A stretch of DNA of 52,500 nucleotides, taken from assembly GCA_000320545.1 (NCBI GenBank), contig ADNK01000179.1, forward strand, positions 1 through 52,500, in the 5' to 3' direction. The notes beneath the pieces were generated by a model. The model saw nothing but the letters and a program-made list of their open reading frames with translations, was not told the DNA's origin and searched no databases. Position 1 is the stretch's first letter. Every line of letters starts with the position of its first letter. This DNA comes from Bigelowiella natans CCMP2755 (lineage: Eukaryota; Cercozoa; Chlorarachniophyceae). Position numbers and translations under genes: made by a program. Positions 1 through 11,882 of the stretch are shown here, piece after piece.

Positions 1-338
1 ATGCACGTTCGGCGACCCTCGCCAGCCCAGTGGACCAGCTACGCACTCCCACTATTGTAGTTAGGAGAGAGTGCGGGAAGGTACAAAGGTATTTACGTTT
101 CTCCACAGGGGTATCCACCAGTTACAAAAAATAAGATAGAAGGCCGCCCTCTATGAGTATTGTTTCATGAAAGCTCTTCGAGTATAGTAAGCCATCCGCC
201 ATGCCCCCCCCCCCCCCTCCTTTGCACCAGTCTTGTCATCCACTCAATGAAATCGCTGCCTCCCCCCCCCTACTACCACAGGTAACTCTCACTACCACGG
301 TGTCCTGCTAGGGCTATTATATCGCTTGCTTCCTGCAG
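1..338. other. Left-edge stretch without a supported exon
   Basis: I see no supported coding exon here. The stretch has C-runs near 205 and 265 and ends in a good splice acceptor (TTCCTGCAG ending at 338). It is therefore most likely intron or 5' sequence of the plus-strand gene that follows. The true start codon of that gene may lie here or to the left of the window. Confidence 0.4.
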
Positions 339-1804
339 TTGTGTGCCAAGCTCTGGAGGAGACGCTTCTCCTCCGCGGTGAGGGCAGCTACCTGGAGAGG
401 GGGGGGGGGCGGTATGGTGATGGTAGCTACGACAAGGAACGCGACGACGTCAGGGTCGGCATTGGCGCTGCACGTATCATCATGGAATTGCTCAAGGGAG
501 AGGAGGGGGAGGAGGAGAGGGAGGGCAGGAGGCACGAGAATCATCCTCATTCTCTTCATCGTCGTCACCCTGGTTATTACCAACGACGCGCAGCGGCTCT
601 GGCCGTCCGCAACAGCTGGGGTATGCAATGATGTTTGTTAGCAGCATTTCTGAACACATCGGACATGCGAGTGCAGCAGCAGTGAGTAGTAGTGGTAGCA
701 GTAGTAGTAGGTTATAGTAGTAGCAGTTGTAGCCCTCCCTTGAGACTGGAAAATAGTAACATGATGATGGTAGAGATGATGATGATGATAATGATGATGA
801 TGTTGATAATGATGTCGTCGTCGTTGGGGTGCTTCCTCCCTCCTTATTTGCTGCTGCTACTACTACTACTACTACTACTACTACACACCACCAGGATCCC
901 TACTCCGTGTGTGGTGGCTTCAGCAGCAGCAGCAGCAGGCAGCCTCCTCCTCCTCCTCCTCCTCCTCCTCCTCCTCCTCCTCTTCATCGTTGGCGCACCA
1001 AGGGGAGAATATCACCAGCGCCACCGCTAGCAGCTCGAGAGCTATTTTCGACCTCCTTGTCTCGTTCCCCCCCCCCCTTCATCTGAGGCCTGGGGCGGCC
1101 ATCCAAGTGTGTGATATGCTGAGTACATGCGCTGGCACGCTACAGAATAACGCCAAAAACGACGACGACGACGACGACGGCGAAATAAAAGAAGAAGAAG
1201 GTGGCGATATGAATTCCTCACGCCCCACCTCCGCCATTGAGATTCTTGATGATCTAAAGCTGCTTCTCATTACTCTGCTGGAGCCCAAAGGGGGGGGGGA
1301 GGCGGTGGCGGAAGAGAGTAATATCCTATCTCACGGCGTCAGCAAGGGTGGTGTGAATGACCCAAGAGGAGGAGGAGGAGGAGGAGGAGGAGGAGAGAAA
1401 GGGACGCGAGCTTCTCAGCGGCGAATAACACCGTCCGTTGCGAGAGTCATTTGTAAGGCTGCTCTCGAAGCTCTTCTTCTCAAAACTTCTACTGCTGCTG
1501 CTACCGCTGCTGCAGGCAAGGAGAAGAAGAAAAAGAAGACGGCGACTCCTTCATCATCATCATCATCGTCATCATCCTGTTTGTCAATATTGGAAGTGCA
1601 GCAGAATGCGTGGAGAGATCTGGTGCAGTACTGCTTGAGGAAGAACCCTGCCTACTGCTCCGAGGTAAGTCACAGCAGCAGCAGCAGCAGCATTAACAAC
1701 AAGAATCAACTCCTACCTCCTAACTATGAGTTCCAGCGTTATTCGAATCCATATCGTGTGTGGCATCAGAAACGTCATCGTAGCCCCTTGTATTGAAATC
1801 GGTG

Positions 1805-1838
<34 letters not shown>

Positions 1839-2036
1839 GGTGGGGGGGAGGAGGGTGGCGGGTGGTGATGATGAGGATTATTATGATGACTAAGATGGAT
1901 GACAATGGTGACTGATAGGCCGTGTTCGCTGCACTGATTCACGTGCTATGGAAAAGGTAAAAACATGCTCTTGATCAAAATGAATGCAATTTTGTCATGC
2001 TGATACTCCTTCCCTCTCTCTCTTTCCTGTGTCTCG

Positions 2037-2092
<56 letters not shown>

Positions 2093-2304
2093 TTTATTTA
2101 TCTAAGATACAAAAAGAAAGCCCCTCGAAGGTCTCTCTCTCTCCAGCTTGCTGATGCTTATACCCACTACTACTACTACTACTACTCCCCGAGGAGACTT
2201 AAGCATGCAGCGCTGCAGCATTGCACACCACCATCATAACAACGACACTCTCGTCGCGGTCTGCGAAAGGGAACAATTTGTGGGAGGAATCAAACACACG
2301 CACG

Positions 2305-2335
<31 letters not shown>

Positions 2336-3132
2336 CCCTCGTGCAATACGAGTCACAGCGATGACATGAAACGACGACGAGGGCGACGAGAAGCGACGAA
2401 AACAACAACAGCAGCAACAACAATAATAATGAGGCATGCTCACTGAAAACTCTACTTTTTATACTTGTCTCTCCCGTCCCTCCCCCCCGTCATCCTCCCC
2501 TTCATATTCTCAGGCACAACCAAGGCAAGGTGATAGAGGGGGGAGGAGGAGCCAACGAAAGCAGCGCCAATAGTGTTATCTCCTCCTCATCCACCGCCAC
2601 CGGAGACATCTACCCGAGCCTCCTTGGGGGGGGGGGGTGGGGGGAAGAGACTGTCGTTACCGCTTTGATGGAAACGCCGAGCATTTGTCACGAGGTTTTG
2701 TGCGAGTGCCCGGTAGTTGTTAATATTCTCCACGCGCTAATGCTACTCGTGATGGAGGTGGAGGAAGAAGAAGAAGGGGAAGAGGGGGGGGGGGGGGGAC
2801 CGCCACCGACGAGGGGAGAGAGAGTCTAGCAGCCCGTCTTGGCTGTGAGAAGAAGGAAGGGGATGAGAAGGAGGAGGAGGAGGAGGAGGAATCACGAAAG
2901 CAGCAGGCACATATCGTCTTGCACGTGCGGAAGAGGAGGAAGAAGATGCGAAGCCTATGCATAAGGCTTGTCGGTACTACTCAATGTCTGGCAAACCCTT
3001 TGCGCTCCGATAGATATGATAGATAACCGCCTCTCTCTTCCGATCTCCGCCGTGCGTCGACTTGCTGTTTTCCCCCGGTGGTTGATGCTGCTGTTGTATG
3101 CTGCATGTTGTGCGTGTGCGGTAGCCCCCTCA

Positions 3133-3172
<40 letters not shown>

Positions 3173-4737
3173 CGTTGCAGGCGGCATGCTAGAAGGGGCT
3201 CGCGACTTCTGGAATCAGGTGCAGCTGCTCACCGACTAAACAATCCCCTTTAGTGTTTCCTCTCCGAAGGAGGTCTTTTCCAAACCAGTACTTCCTCGGA
3301 TCCTTTGCGACATGTAGCGTGTACTGCTTCTGCTTCCTGTATGTTTTCGTCTGAAAAGCTCTTTCTCTCTCCCCTCCCACCCCCCAGCCGCTGCCACCAG
3401 TGAGCCGCCAAGCGGAGAGTCTGAGGGGGCTTTACCGCCTCATTGCGTTCCTCTCTCGCATGGTAATATATGTACTACTACTACTACTACTACACGCTTT
3501 CTGGGTAACTAACATAAGCGTGAGAAGGAGTCGACGCGACGGCGAATAGGGTTCAGGAAGGAGGGGGGGGGGAGGGGGGGAGAGTTATCTGGAGAATCAA
3601 GCCATTCTTATAGACTAGAAGGCTATGAAAGAAAGAAGCACAAGGAAGGAAGTTAAATAGAGAGGGGGGGGAGGAAGAAACAGTTGTTGTTGTTGTCGTG
3701 GTCTTCATTGAATCCTCCTGTCTGCTCTTATTCTCTCCTCCTCCTCCTCTTCAAGGGTTTCATCCGTCCGCCTCTGAATCACGTCGGTAAGCTGATACGT
3801 GCCACGATGCAGCCAACTATAAATGACAGCGATGATGCTGCTGCTGAGGGTAAAAAGCCAGAAACAGCAGCACCTGCAGGAGGAGGAGGAGGAGGAGGAG
3901 GAGAGGTAGTGGCGGCGACGACAGGGAAGAAGAAGAGAGAAAGATATAATAATGTATTCATACACACATATATAGAAAATAACATGTGTCCGTGTGCGTG
4001 TGCGTGTTATATTCGCAGGCCTGCTTACACCCCAAAGAAATCGTCGCGCTGATGTTCAGGCTCTCTGCCGCGGTCGGTACACCGACGCGCCAACCAATGA
4101 TAACAATCGGAGCATGTATCATATGAGCGATGCTGCTCGTCTGAAACCCTACTCTGTTTGTTATTCTTCTCCTTCTTCATCAACTATCATCGAATTCAAT
4201 ACTACCATCATCATCATCATCATCATCATCATCATGATGTAGGTCGGGCTAACAAGACATGCCCTGTCCCTTACCGTGCCGCCATCAATGAAGAAGCAGA
4301 CAGCACCACCACCAGCAGCAGCTGCTAGCGGGAGGCGGAGTAGCAGCACGCAGGAGGCGAAGAAGAGGAAGAAAAAGGCGATGATGAAGAAAAAAGGCAA
4401 GGCCGTTGATGAGGAGGCGTCTTCGAAAAAGAAATCGATCCAGAGCCTCATCAGCTCCTCGCCCAAAGTAGTAACATATATCTGCATATTGAAATGTCTA
4501 TGCGGGGCATTCGCAAGGATTTAGTTTTAGATTATTCTTCCGTCAAACAGCAGCAGCATCATCAAGACAGCGCAACTTTCATCACCATCATCATGACCTT
4601 TATCGTCCATCATCATCATCATCACTATCATCATCTCCTCTCCTCTCGTTGTGTGCTGCCAGCTGATGAAGCTAGAATCCGACGAAAAGCGCGTCAACAA
4701 GAACACGATGAGGCGGATAATTGTGAGGAGGTATTAG
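339..4737 (+). CDS. Multi-exon alpha-helical (ARM/HEAT-like) protein, function unknown
   Basis: Exons were placed by splice sites, phase continuity and coding-like translation: 339-377 (or extending to about 617), 895-1664, 1919-1956, 2514-2973, 3181-3218, 3388-3462, 3756-3905, 4019-4072, 4243-4467, 4663-4737. Phases match at every junction except for one base in the 15-G run at 2784-2798. The product is at least 630 residues of amphipathic helices (VCQALEETLLLR, AIFDLLVSF, VICKAALEALLLK, SLRGLYRLIAFLSRM, KEIVALMFRLSAA). These are broken by Ser, Gly, Gln, Asp and Glu homopolymers encoded by microsatellite-like DNA. A Lys-rich stretch (KKRKKKAMMKKKGK) near the C-terminus could be a nuclear signal. 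The helical pattern suggests a solenoid scaffold. I compared it by memory with FANCI and FANCD2 and could not establish homology. The N-terminus is not seen. An acidic 3' frame at about 4761-4926 could be an alternative last exon. Confidence 0.6.
895..1664 (+). other. Best-supported exon of the helical-repeat gene
   Basis: The acceptor CACCACCAG ends at 894 and the consensus donor GAG/GTAAGT follows 1664. The 770 nt read open in one frame, entering in phase 1 and leaving in phase 0. It encodes Q, S, D, G and K homopolymer tracts between helical segments such as SAIEILDDLKLLLITLLEP and ILEVQQNAWRDLVQYCL. Confidence 0.65.
1806..1836. repeat. (GT)n microsatellite in intron
   Basis: A perfect GT dinucleotide run lies inside the intron between exons 895-1664 and 1919-1956. 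Compound or AC-type runs also occur in neighbouring introns at 2041-2093 (TC then TG), about 2293-2335 (CA) and 3138-3170 (AC). Confidence 0.9.
2784..2798 (+). other. 15-G run at a probable frame break in the helical-repeat gene
   Basis: Upstream of this run the coding frame of exon 2514-2973 is the one reading ICHEVLCECPVVVNIL. Downstream, that frame stops at 2827-2829. The frame one base away stays open to the donor after 2973 (TATDEGRESLAARLGCEKK, then HVRKRRKKMRSLCIRLV), and its phase fits the next exon. One additional G would join the two. The simplest reading is a homopolymer length error or a length polymorphism. Confidence 0.5.
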
Positions 4738-6611
4738 CGGTGTTGATGCCCGTGAGAAAGAGATGATGACGATGGTGTCGCTAGTGATGATGATGATGTT
4801 ATAAATATGATTATGAAGAAAACCGATGTACATTTGGTCGAGGAGGATAATGATGTGCGTATCTCACAGGATGCCAGCGGCGATGGACATGTGGCAATAT
4901 CTGAAACAGTGAACATCAGTGGATAGAGAGAAAAAGAGTGCGGCTGTTAAATTATGTTATCTGCTGGCGTTAATATTTCCGATTATCCACGTCCAATGCA
5001 ACACTTTATTCACGCGATGTCGATGTCAGTAAGGATGCTGATGAGCGCAGGCAATCTGCCATGAAAGCACGATATTCGACATAAACATGTACACATTTTC
5101 ATTGCATCATTGAGAACTAGAAAAATAATTAAAGCGAAAGCCAAAATGAAAACTCTAGATGTGTTGCACGAGCATACTTCATTCACAGTGGCGCTACATG
5201 CATGCGTCATGGAAATCATACACACAATTCGAATAAGGCCTACTTGCTCTTGCCAACTATTCAAGAATACCAAAATGGAGCTGTACTTCTCCGGCGGGCG
5301 CCGCGCTCCTACACACACGTCTTTCATTTAATCACATGTGTAATGTGCACATGCGTGCATTGTTTTTGATGCAGCCATCTTTGACTTGGACCTACGCGCT
5401 CGCACTCGTATAGGTTACTCGTCGCAATGCTATCACATGCACGTGAAGAGAACGGTATAGATGTTAGCTATCAGCAGATATGCACGATTTTTCTAATGAC
5501 AAAAACAACGCGCTATTTTATTATTTGACAATAACCTGTGTGTTACGTTCACGACAAATGCGGATTGCTACGACAGACTACTTTTAGAAAAAGAGCAATG
5601 CTAATTAATACCAGGATAGTTCTTATCCCAGAAATTGACTGGATATATACCTGTCACGAGCTTGTCGAGTCACACACATAAAAAATACATGTACATATAC
5701 AAGTATATATTCATTTATATGTATGTGTTAGCTTTATTAGGATGATAATTGCAAAGATTTAATTTTTTCATTACATCCGTCTCATATTATATATATAAAT
5801 ATATAAATATGAATTTACTATTTAATACTGCATTATATCCGTCTCATATGTTACTATGCACATATATAAATATCTATATATCTACGTGTAGATGTGGCGA
5901 ATGAATGTGAAACAGCTCTTAAGCGACCCAATTAGCCGGCTGCTGCCATAGTGCTTCGATAGGGCGAGAATAACGTATTGAAGATGCAACATCATCAATA
6001 TTGAACGACAGGTAATAGTTATCATTTCTAGAGAGATCGACAGATTCGAGGCTTTGCCCCCCCCCCCCCCACGCTCCCCCGCCCCTCCCAAAACCTAGAC
6101 TACTCATATCACATGTGTATACTTATGTCGTATCACGCATAAGACACACCTAATGGAAGAAATTTGCGGGGATGGTGGCCACGAGAATCGCTCATGTGCA
6201 CGCGCATACGATTACTCCGGTTATCTACAGCACCCCGCCATGCGCGGTTTTGCGGAGTTGGAAAGAGTAAAGGAGGGGGGGGGGGGGGATTGATTCGATT
6301 CGTAATCGGAGACCAATAGCTCCACGTGGGAAGCACGGTGGCTGCCAGCACACTTCCGATCACTCCGCTGGAAAAGCGCTCTAATAACTAATTATTTCTC
6401 TCTCTCTGTCATATTCTGAGTACTCACTTTGAGAGCTTCAATGGCCGTGTTTGTGAGTGAATTCGACTCTCTAATAAAGCTAGCTTCAATTTCAGGCGTG
6501 ATATTCTCTTTCCTCACAACCAGTCGTCGACCCTCATTTCTATGCTGGAGGAACAGACAAACAGAGAGGGGGGAGAGAAGGGGAGCGGAGGGGGGGGGGT
6601 GGAGGTCATTC
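4738..6611. other. AT-rich spacer between convergent genes
   Basis: This separates the end of the plus-strand helical gene from the stop codon of the minus-strand gene. About 4761-4926 contains an open acidic stretch ending in TAG that could be an alternative 3' exon of the upstream gene. Positions 5100-5900 are AT-rich with ATAT tracts and two copies of a dispersed 18-20-mer. No other coding signal was seen. ORFs near 5010-5330 and 5882-6363 lack splice support and recognisable domains. Confidence 0.5.
5757..5848. repeat. Dispersed short repeat, two local copies
   Basis: The 20-mer at 5767-5786 (TTCATTACATCCGTCTCATA) recurs exactly at 51315-51334. A one-mismatch 18-base version lies at 5831-5848. 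At 5757 and 51306 the matched stretches are also preceded by ATTTAATT. This may be the end of a short interspersed or MITE-like element. The full element limits cannot be set from three copies. Confidence 0.55.
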
Positions 6612-6813
6612 CTATCGCTCGGTATTCAGCACGTCAATAAACCGCACTTCAAGTTTCAAACAGACGTAATTGCTAATCCGGTGCAGCTGCCGCATGATGC
6701 TCGATATTTCATCTTCGAGCTGCAAGCAGGGGTCTTCGTCTTCATTTGACGTTGACACCTGCCACGAGGATGGGGGGGGGGGGAGGGGGGGAGGAGCCAA
6801 GCAAAGGTGAAGC

Positions 6814-6851
<38 letters not shown>

Positions 6852-8700
6852 GCGTGCGTGTGCGTGTGTGTGGTGTGATTGATATTGTCTAGTTGATTTG
6901 CCGCCCCCAGATCATGCCACAGGGTAGAAATCGTAGCACATCCGCCTTCCCTATCTTTGAATATCTTCCCCTACCGGGCAGGCCAGGTGTAAGACTCCTG
7001 ACGTCACAACGCGGATCTTCGTGAATTGCGACTTTGCACTGGCCGCCCCCCCCGCCCCCCCCCCTTCGTCCCCTATCAGCGTCGTCGTCGCCGCTGCCGA
7101 CGGCAGCTGCACAGACTCCCGTCGCTCCTGCACCTTCTCCAGTATCGATTCTGTGGCTCGCAGATTGGAGACGATGTACTTGACGATGCCGGAATCTACG
7201 AAGCTCATGGCGCCCATGGAGAAGTCGAAGAAAAGCGTGAGGGAGACGTTGTAGTCGTATTGCTTCGTCTGAGAGGGAGGGAGGAAGAAGGAGGAGACAG
7301 GAGAGAGTATGAGGTCAGGTGTTCCTTTATTCCAGGCCACACCACCACCACCACCACCACTTCCATCGCTACTAGTCCTCATCTTCCTCCTATGTAGCAC
7401 AGCACCTTAAAACTAAGCTGCGGGCTGTGCAGTGGCTGCAGCTCTCCTTCCGCCGCTGCAGCGGCAGCAGCAGCACGCGATATGAGCTGCTTGTAGCGAG
7501 GGTTGTCCCTTGGATGCCGGAGAAGCATCATCTTCGGGGACGGCGGCAGGTGATGCTGCTGCTGCTGCTGCTGCAAGATTGTGGATGACGATGACGATGA
7601 CGATGGCGGCGGGGGCAAGGAGAGACTGCTCAGTCCACCTGAGATCTCTGTTTTTACCTGGTGCGGAGCAGTAGCCTCCTGATTAGTAAATAAAGCAGGA
7701 CGGGTGGGGTGGTAGGCGGTAAGAGGGAATAAGGGGGGCACACACACACACACAAACACGCACACACACACGCACACATATCGGAGAAGGGAGCATGATG
7801 TTTCAGGTAGTAGCGTTACTCGTTTCGAAGACGATGATGATGCCGACGAGGAGGAGTGGAGGATGTAGTCCACGCCGCCACGGAGGGCGGCAGCTCTGCG
7901 GTGCAGCAGCCCAGGAGGATCAACCACCCTGCTCCCATCTCCGCCGCCGCCAACGAAAGCATGCCTCGGAGTCTTGTGCTGTGTTTTTCTCTGCGCTTTA
8001 TTAGCACGCAACTCCTCGAGAATCTTGCACTCGGGAAGGGCCAGAAACACGGCGCAGTGATTGAGCAGGTGATCCAGGACGTGCTCGGTTGTGTGCCGCG
8101 AGGTGCCGTACGGGTTGTTCTGATCCCCGTCCTGGATTATGGATATCTTCTCGTTACACTGCAGGCAGGGCACCGAGCGCATGGCGTTGTTGTAGCTCTC
8201 CTTGCACACGCGGGCTTGCTTCGCGAGGATCTTTGAGACGGCTTCGAGCGAGGAAAGCACCCGCGGGAACTTGTATAACTTCAGGGCCTCTTCGATGTCG
8301 TCGATCGTTAGGATTTCGATGCTAGGAGAGGGGGGGGGAGGTGGGGGAGGAGGAGGAAGGGGAGGGGCTCCTGCAGGCTGCTGCTCCCCGCCGCTGGATG
8401 ATAGGTGCTGCTGCTGCGAAGCCTACGTGTAACATTGCAAAGTATGTGAAAAGGGTGATATGGTACGGGCAACAGGTTAACTCTTATCGAGAGAGAAAGG
8501 CGCTGCCGCAAAGGCGTTGGTGTAACTAGAATTCTTTTATTTTTTTAATACAAAAAAAAAGAGAGAGGGGAATCACGGGGGGTGACTTTAATGGGAAAGT
8601 TAGATCTCGCTCGTTCTTGTCGTGAGCCAAGCAAGCACCTTTAGTTGTTGATTAATTTTCAGATTCAACTGCTTGTGCTGTTGTTGCTGTTGTTGTTGTC

Positions 8701-8733
<33 letters not shown>

Positions 8734-9243
8734 TCTCGTTCCCGTTGCTGCTGCTGTTGCTGCCGATGAGAGACGACCCCCCCCCCCCTCAGGATCACAT
8801 TGAAGAGAATGTGTGCTAGAATAATTTGGTTGCTGCATCTCGACAACCTTCAATCTCGGAGACGGTTCTGGCTTCCTTGTTGCCTCATATTTAACTAGAG
8901 AAGGTGCTTGTCTTTCAGCATGATGGGGCCGTAAGTCAGAGGTCGCCTGAATCCTGCCCTCCTGCAGCTCGGCAGGGAGCTCGGAATCAGCCTCATCCTC
9001 AGGCTTATTCAACCGAGAAGGCAGCACTTTTTGTTTAGGGACTGGATTCTCACCGTCTGCGAAGTTTTCTGCTGCAGAGTTGTGGCTTTGCACCAATTCC
9101 CCATCAGAGGTGTACGACGAACTTGGGCGGATGAACCTCTGGCGCTTTTGAGGCGGGGGCTTCTCTTCTGTGTGCTCATGGGCTGCCAAGCTCCCCGAGG
9201 TCTCCGACGCCCCAGATTCTTGGTAAAAAGGTCGGCGGCGCAT
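6612..9243 (-). CDS. Multi-exon gene of unknown function with CxxC..H..H segment
   Basis: Exons in transcription order: 9243-8848, 8422-7820, 7678-7406, 7268-6975 and 6758-6612 (stop TAG). All the introns inferred here are phase 0, which supports the chain. The product is about 570 residues. A polar linker (about 1-132) leads into a Q/P-rich stretch. Next comes a helical segment (IEILTIDDIEEALKLYKF), then SVPCLQCNEK followed by HTTEHVLDHLLNHC, which could bind zinc. S- and Q-rich linkers lead to a final globular part (YDYNVSLTLFFDFSMG, GIVKYIVSNLRATESILEK) that loosely resembles the last strand and helix of a START-like fold. It ends in a helix (LEDEISSIMRQLHRIS). Coding-like pieces at 9300-9843, including a possible ATG at 9843, suggest more 5' exons. 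The donor after 8848 (GTTGTC) is weak. I do not recognise the family. Confidence 0.55.
6816..6872. repeat. (GT)n microsatellite in intron of the minus-strand gene
   Basis: A GT/GC-alternating run lies within the intron between exons 7268-6975 and 6758-6612. The intron between 8422-7820 and 7678-7406 carries a matching CA run at about 7739-7790. Confidence 0.9.
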
Positions 9244-9623
9244 TTGGAACGGCGCACTCCCACTTCCTCCTTCCCAGATTCAAAACCTCTGGGGGCGAAG
9301 AGTGGCAGGGCGGTGGTGGGTGTCTTTTTCGGAAAAATCCTGGAGTTCTTGGGGAGGGCCGAGGCGTGCAATTTGTATCAGCGTGGACAAATGCTCACGA
9401 CAGGTCGCAAGGGCAGAATCGAGTCCCTTTGGCTCAAATGCAAGCTGGCTCTTCTGGGAGGGCGGAGGACGCGGCGAGTCCCTTCAAATACCAGCTCGAG
9501 CACGCTTCGCCGCGGTGGAACTTTCGAAATGCTGAAATTCATGCAATTTTTTTTCTGCGACATCGCTCATATTCCCATTTTAAAGGATTCAGGCAATTTC
9601 GGCTTCGGTACTCGGCAGTCCGG

Positions 9624-11220
9624 CACGTGCTCCTGCGCGTGTCTCTTTTGCAAGTTGGAGCTTGCTGGTCAAATCTTGCTCCTTTGCACCATTTTCCTGG
9701 AGCAACATGGGCAGGCTCGGATCTGCAAAAGATGGAGGGCAATTTGCCGAACCTGATCCGGCATTGGCAGCCGGCCTTGCGCATGAGTCCCGACTGCGAG
9801 GCAGAAAATGCAGCAAGTTGCACACGTCTTGCACCGTGACCATTTCGAGTCGAACACTGGAACCCCTTCGTTCACTCGTTCACTCATTCATCTCCACGCT
9901 GTGGCGAACACACCTCTGTTTTTTGGTGGCCTCAGCCTTTTTGACAGAGTGATCCCGTCAGGATGAGTGTGTCCTCCTCCACTTTGTGCCACTCAGCAGG
10001 GCCAATGTGTGTCCAAGTGGACCACGAAGGAGTGGTCTGTGGGATTGTTGTTCGCTTGGTGTTTGAAGGCATGGTGTTCTTGCTTGGTGAACTCCAAGAG
10101 TGAGAAAGCCACGATGGGTTGACATCGGGGTGAAGAAAGCACAGAGAAGTCACAGTCCTGAAGTTGGCAAAGGTCAGGCACAAAAGACAACGAAACGTGG
10201 AAACTGGGAACGGAGGAACGGCCAGAGTGCCGTTCTCAGTTCCTTTTGCGTGGTTTCACCAGTTGGTCCTCACTGAAGTCAGTTCGAGGCATTGCACTTC
10301 GTGCATTGCAAGTGTCTTGTCACACTTTGGAAGTGTGGTTTCGTCATTGCTCTCGTTGTTCTCGTTGGGGAGGAACAGTCAGCAGTGGAGTTCAGCACTT
10401 TTGGTGACGAGTGCTCACCCGAGCTGCGCGCTGGCTGCCATGTGTGCGTGCCAATTGCGCTCACGTGCCCCACATCGTGTGCGTCGCGTGTCCGTTGACG
10501 ATCGCTCGTCAGTCAGTCTAGCAGTGCGTGGTGTGTGGGTGGCGTGGCGACGTGCTGCGACGATGTGCAAGCTGCGGTGTGAGCACGCCACGCCAGCATG
10601 GCAACGTGCCACGTGGTGAGGCGTGTTCGGGCAACAGGCAACCTGTTCGGGCGACGACGTGGTGGACAACAGCACGTGCCGTGTCCGGGTGTGCGTGTGC
10701 GTGCCAACCTGACAAACCCAGCAACGTGCACGTGTCCAGCTAGCCAGCTAGCCAGGCTTGTGGCAGGTGTGTCGGCGTGCGATGCAGTGGCCACGCACAC
10801 CAGTGCAGTTGCGCACGTGCCTGAGCACAGCTCCTCTTGAGCGATGGCACAATGGAAACTGCCTGCCAGGACTTTTGACACCTCAACGAGCCACACTGTC
10901 TTCCTTCAAAGTCGCCACAACGCGTCACAAATCGTCCCTGCCAGCCCATTGCTCAGTCTCCCACGTGTTTGGAAACGTGCCGTGCTGGTGTGCCTGCCAT
11001 CACCGTCACCAAACACCTTGCTAGCTTGGGACAAACCACCTGCCCCTTGCGTCTCCTCAAGTTTTTCTTGCAACGCCCTCGCCGCCAGCTGTCGCTGTCC
11101 TGGGTGACTGGAGCTGGCTTCGTGTTTCGAAAGTGCAGGACGGAGTTGCGGTTCGAATTGAAAAGCTGCGAGGACTTGAGTCCTTTTCCAAAAGTGTCTT
11201 GGCAGGCACCTTCTCACGTG
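9624..11220. promoter_or_regulatory. Cluster of eight CACGTG palindromes between divergent genes
   Basis: CACGTG occurs at 9624, 10462, 10610, 10673, 10729, 10814, 10962 and 11215, six of them within 506 bp. In random sequence one would be expected about every 4 kb. CACGTG is the G-box/E-box core bound by bHLH and bZIP factors in many eukaryotes. The region lies between the 5' side of the minus-strand gene ending at 6612 and the plus-strand gene starting near 11883. A shared divergent control region is therefore a reasonable inference. No TATA box stands out. Confidence 0.4.
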
Positions 11221-11260
11221 GTTTGATGTCCAACCCGCACCACACCCTCCCGATGATGGT

Positions 11261-11305
<45 letters not shown>

Positions 11306-11882
11306 TCTGGACATCTTGTGTCAGATGCTTTTGCGACAAAAAGCTGCCATGAATCAAAGCTGCCCATCGCCGGTGATCTTTTCCGGGAAAGGTCTTTCCA
11401 CTTTTCGCACGTTTTCTTCGATGTTCACAGGGCAAAAAGAGTGCCATCATGGAACTACTCACACGCACACCGACAGACAGCAAAAATCCTTTTTAACCGA
11501 CCTCCCCTCAGTGGCAAGGAGACCTGCGACCTCGGATTCTGGGGTGACCTGCACAGTAGGTACCTGCGTCAGCGTGGGAATGAAGGATAGAAGGAGTAGG
11601 GCGGCAGGCTCTCTTCATGACAAGAAGGGAGAGAGCACAATCAGCGTTCACAACGATAACAGTGGTGATGATGATCAACGGGGACTGCACAAGGCGAGAT
11701 ATGGCACCTCCACCAGCAGCTTGAGCGAACACATCCTAGCAGTATCGGTAGTATCCTTGAGAAAATGCCTGTACTCCCCTGGCCCCCCTTGTTTCTGCGC
11801 CTGTCAAGAAGTTAACCTCGCATGAGTGTGTAAGTATGTGACGTGTATCTACTTGTGTGTGCGTGCATGATATCGTTTTCAG
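9850..11882. other. Divergent intergenic region without a confident gene
   Basis: Several overlapping ORFs of 60-150 codons run on both strands, but none shows splice support or a recognisable domain. The composition is unusual: repeated CGTG/CACG words, the CACGTG cluster, and a (GATGAC)n run at about 11261-11305. Upstream exons of the 11883-14069 gene could lie at 11300-11830, but I cannot place them. Confidence 0.4.
11261..11305. repeat. (GATGAC)n hexanucleotide repeat
   Basis: About seven near-perfect units of GATGAC lie just upstream of the plus-strand gene. The run reads as a Met-Thr alternation on the plus strand and as Ser/Val/Ile or Arg-His homopolymer frames on the minus strand. 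Long ORFs across it are therefore repeat artefacts. Confidence 0.85.

Noticed and set aside
692-1030. ORFs dominated by Leu/Met or Pro/Thr runs
   Set aside because: These are alternative frames of trinucleotide microsatellites. Only the frame with splice support and helical non-repeat sequence was kept.
339-4737. Assignment of the helical-repeat gene to FANCI or FANCD2
   Set aside because: Short helical segments and Lys-rich insertions look superficially similar, but no extended or ordered match could be found by memory, so no symbol is given.
10164-10896. Overlapping 70-150-codon ORFs on both strands in the CACGTG-rich region
   Set aside because: No domain, splice sites or start context favour any of them. 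They are rich in Cys, Trp and Arg, as expected from GC-rich non-coding sequence.
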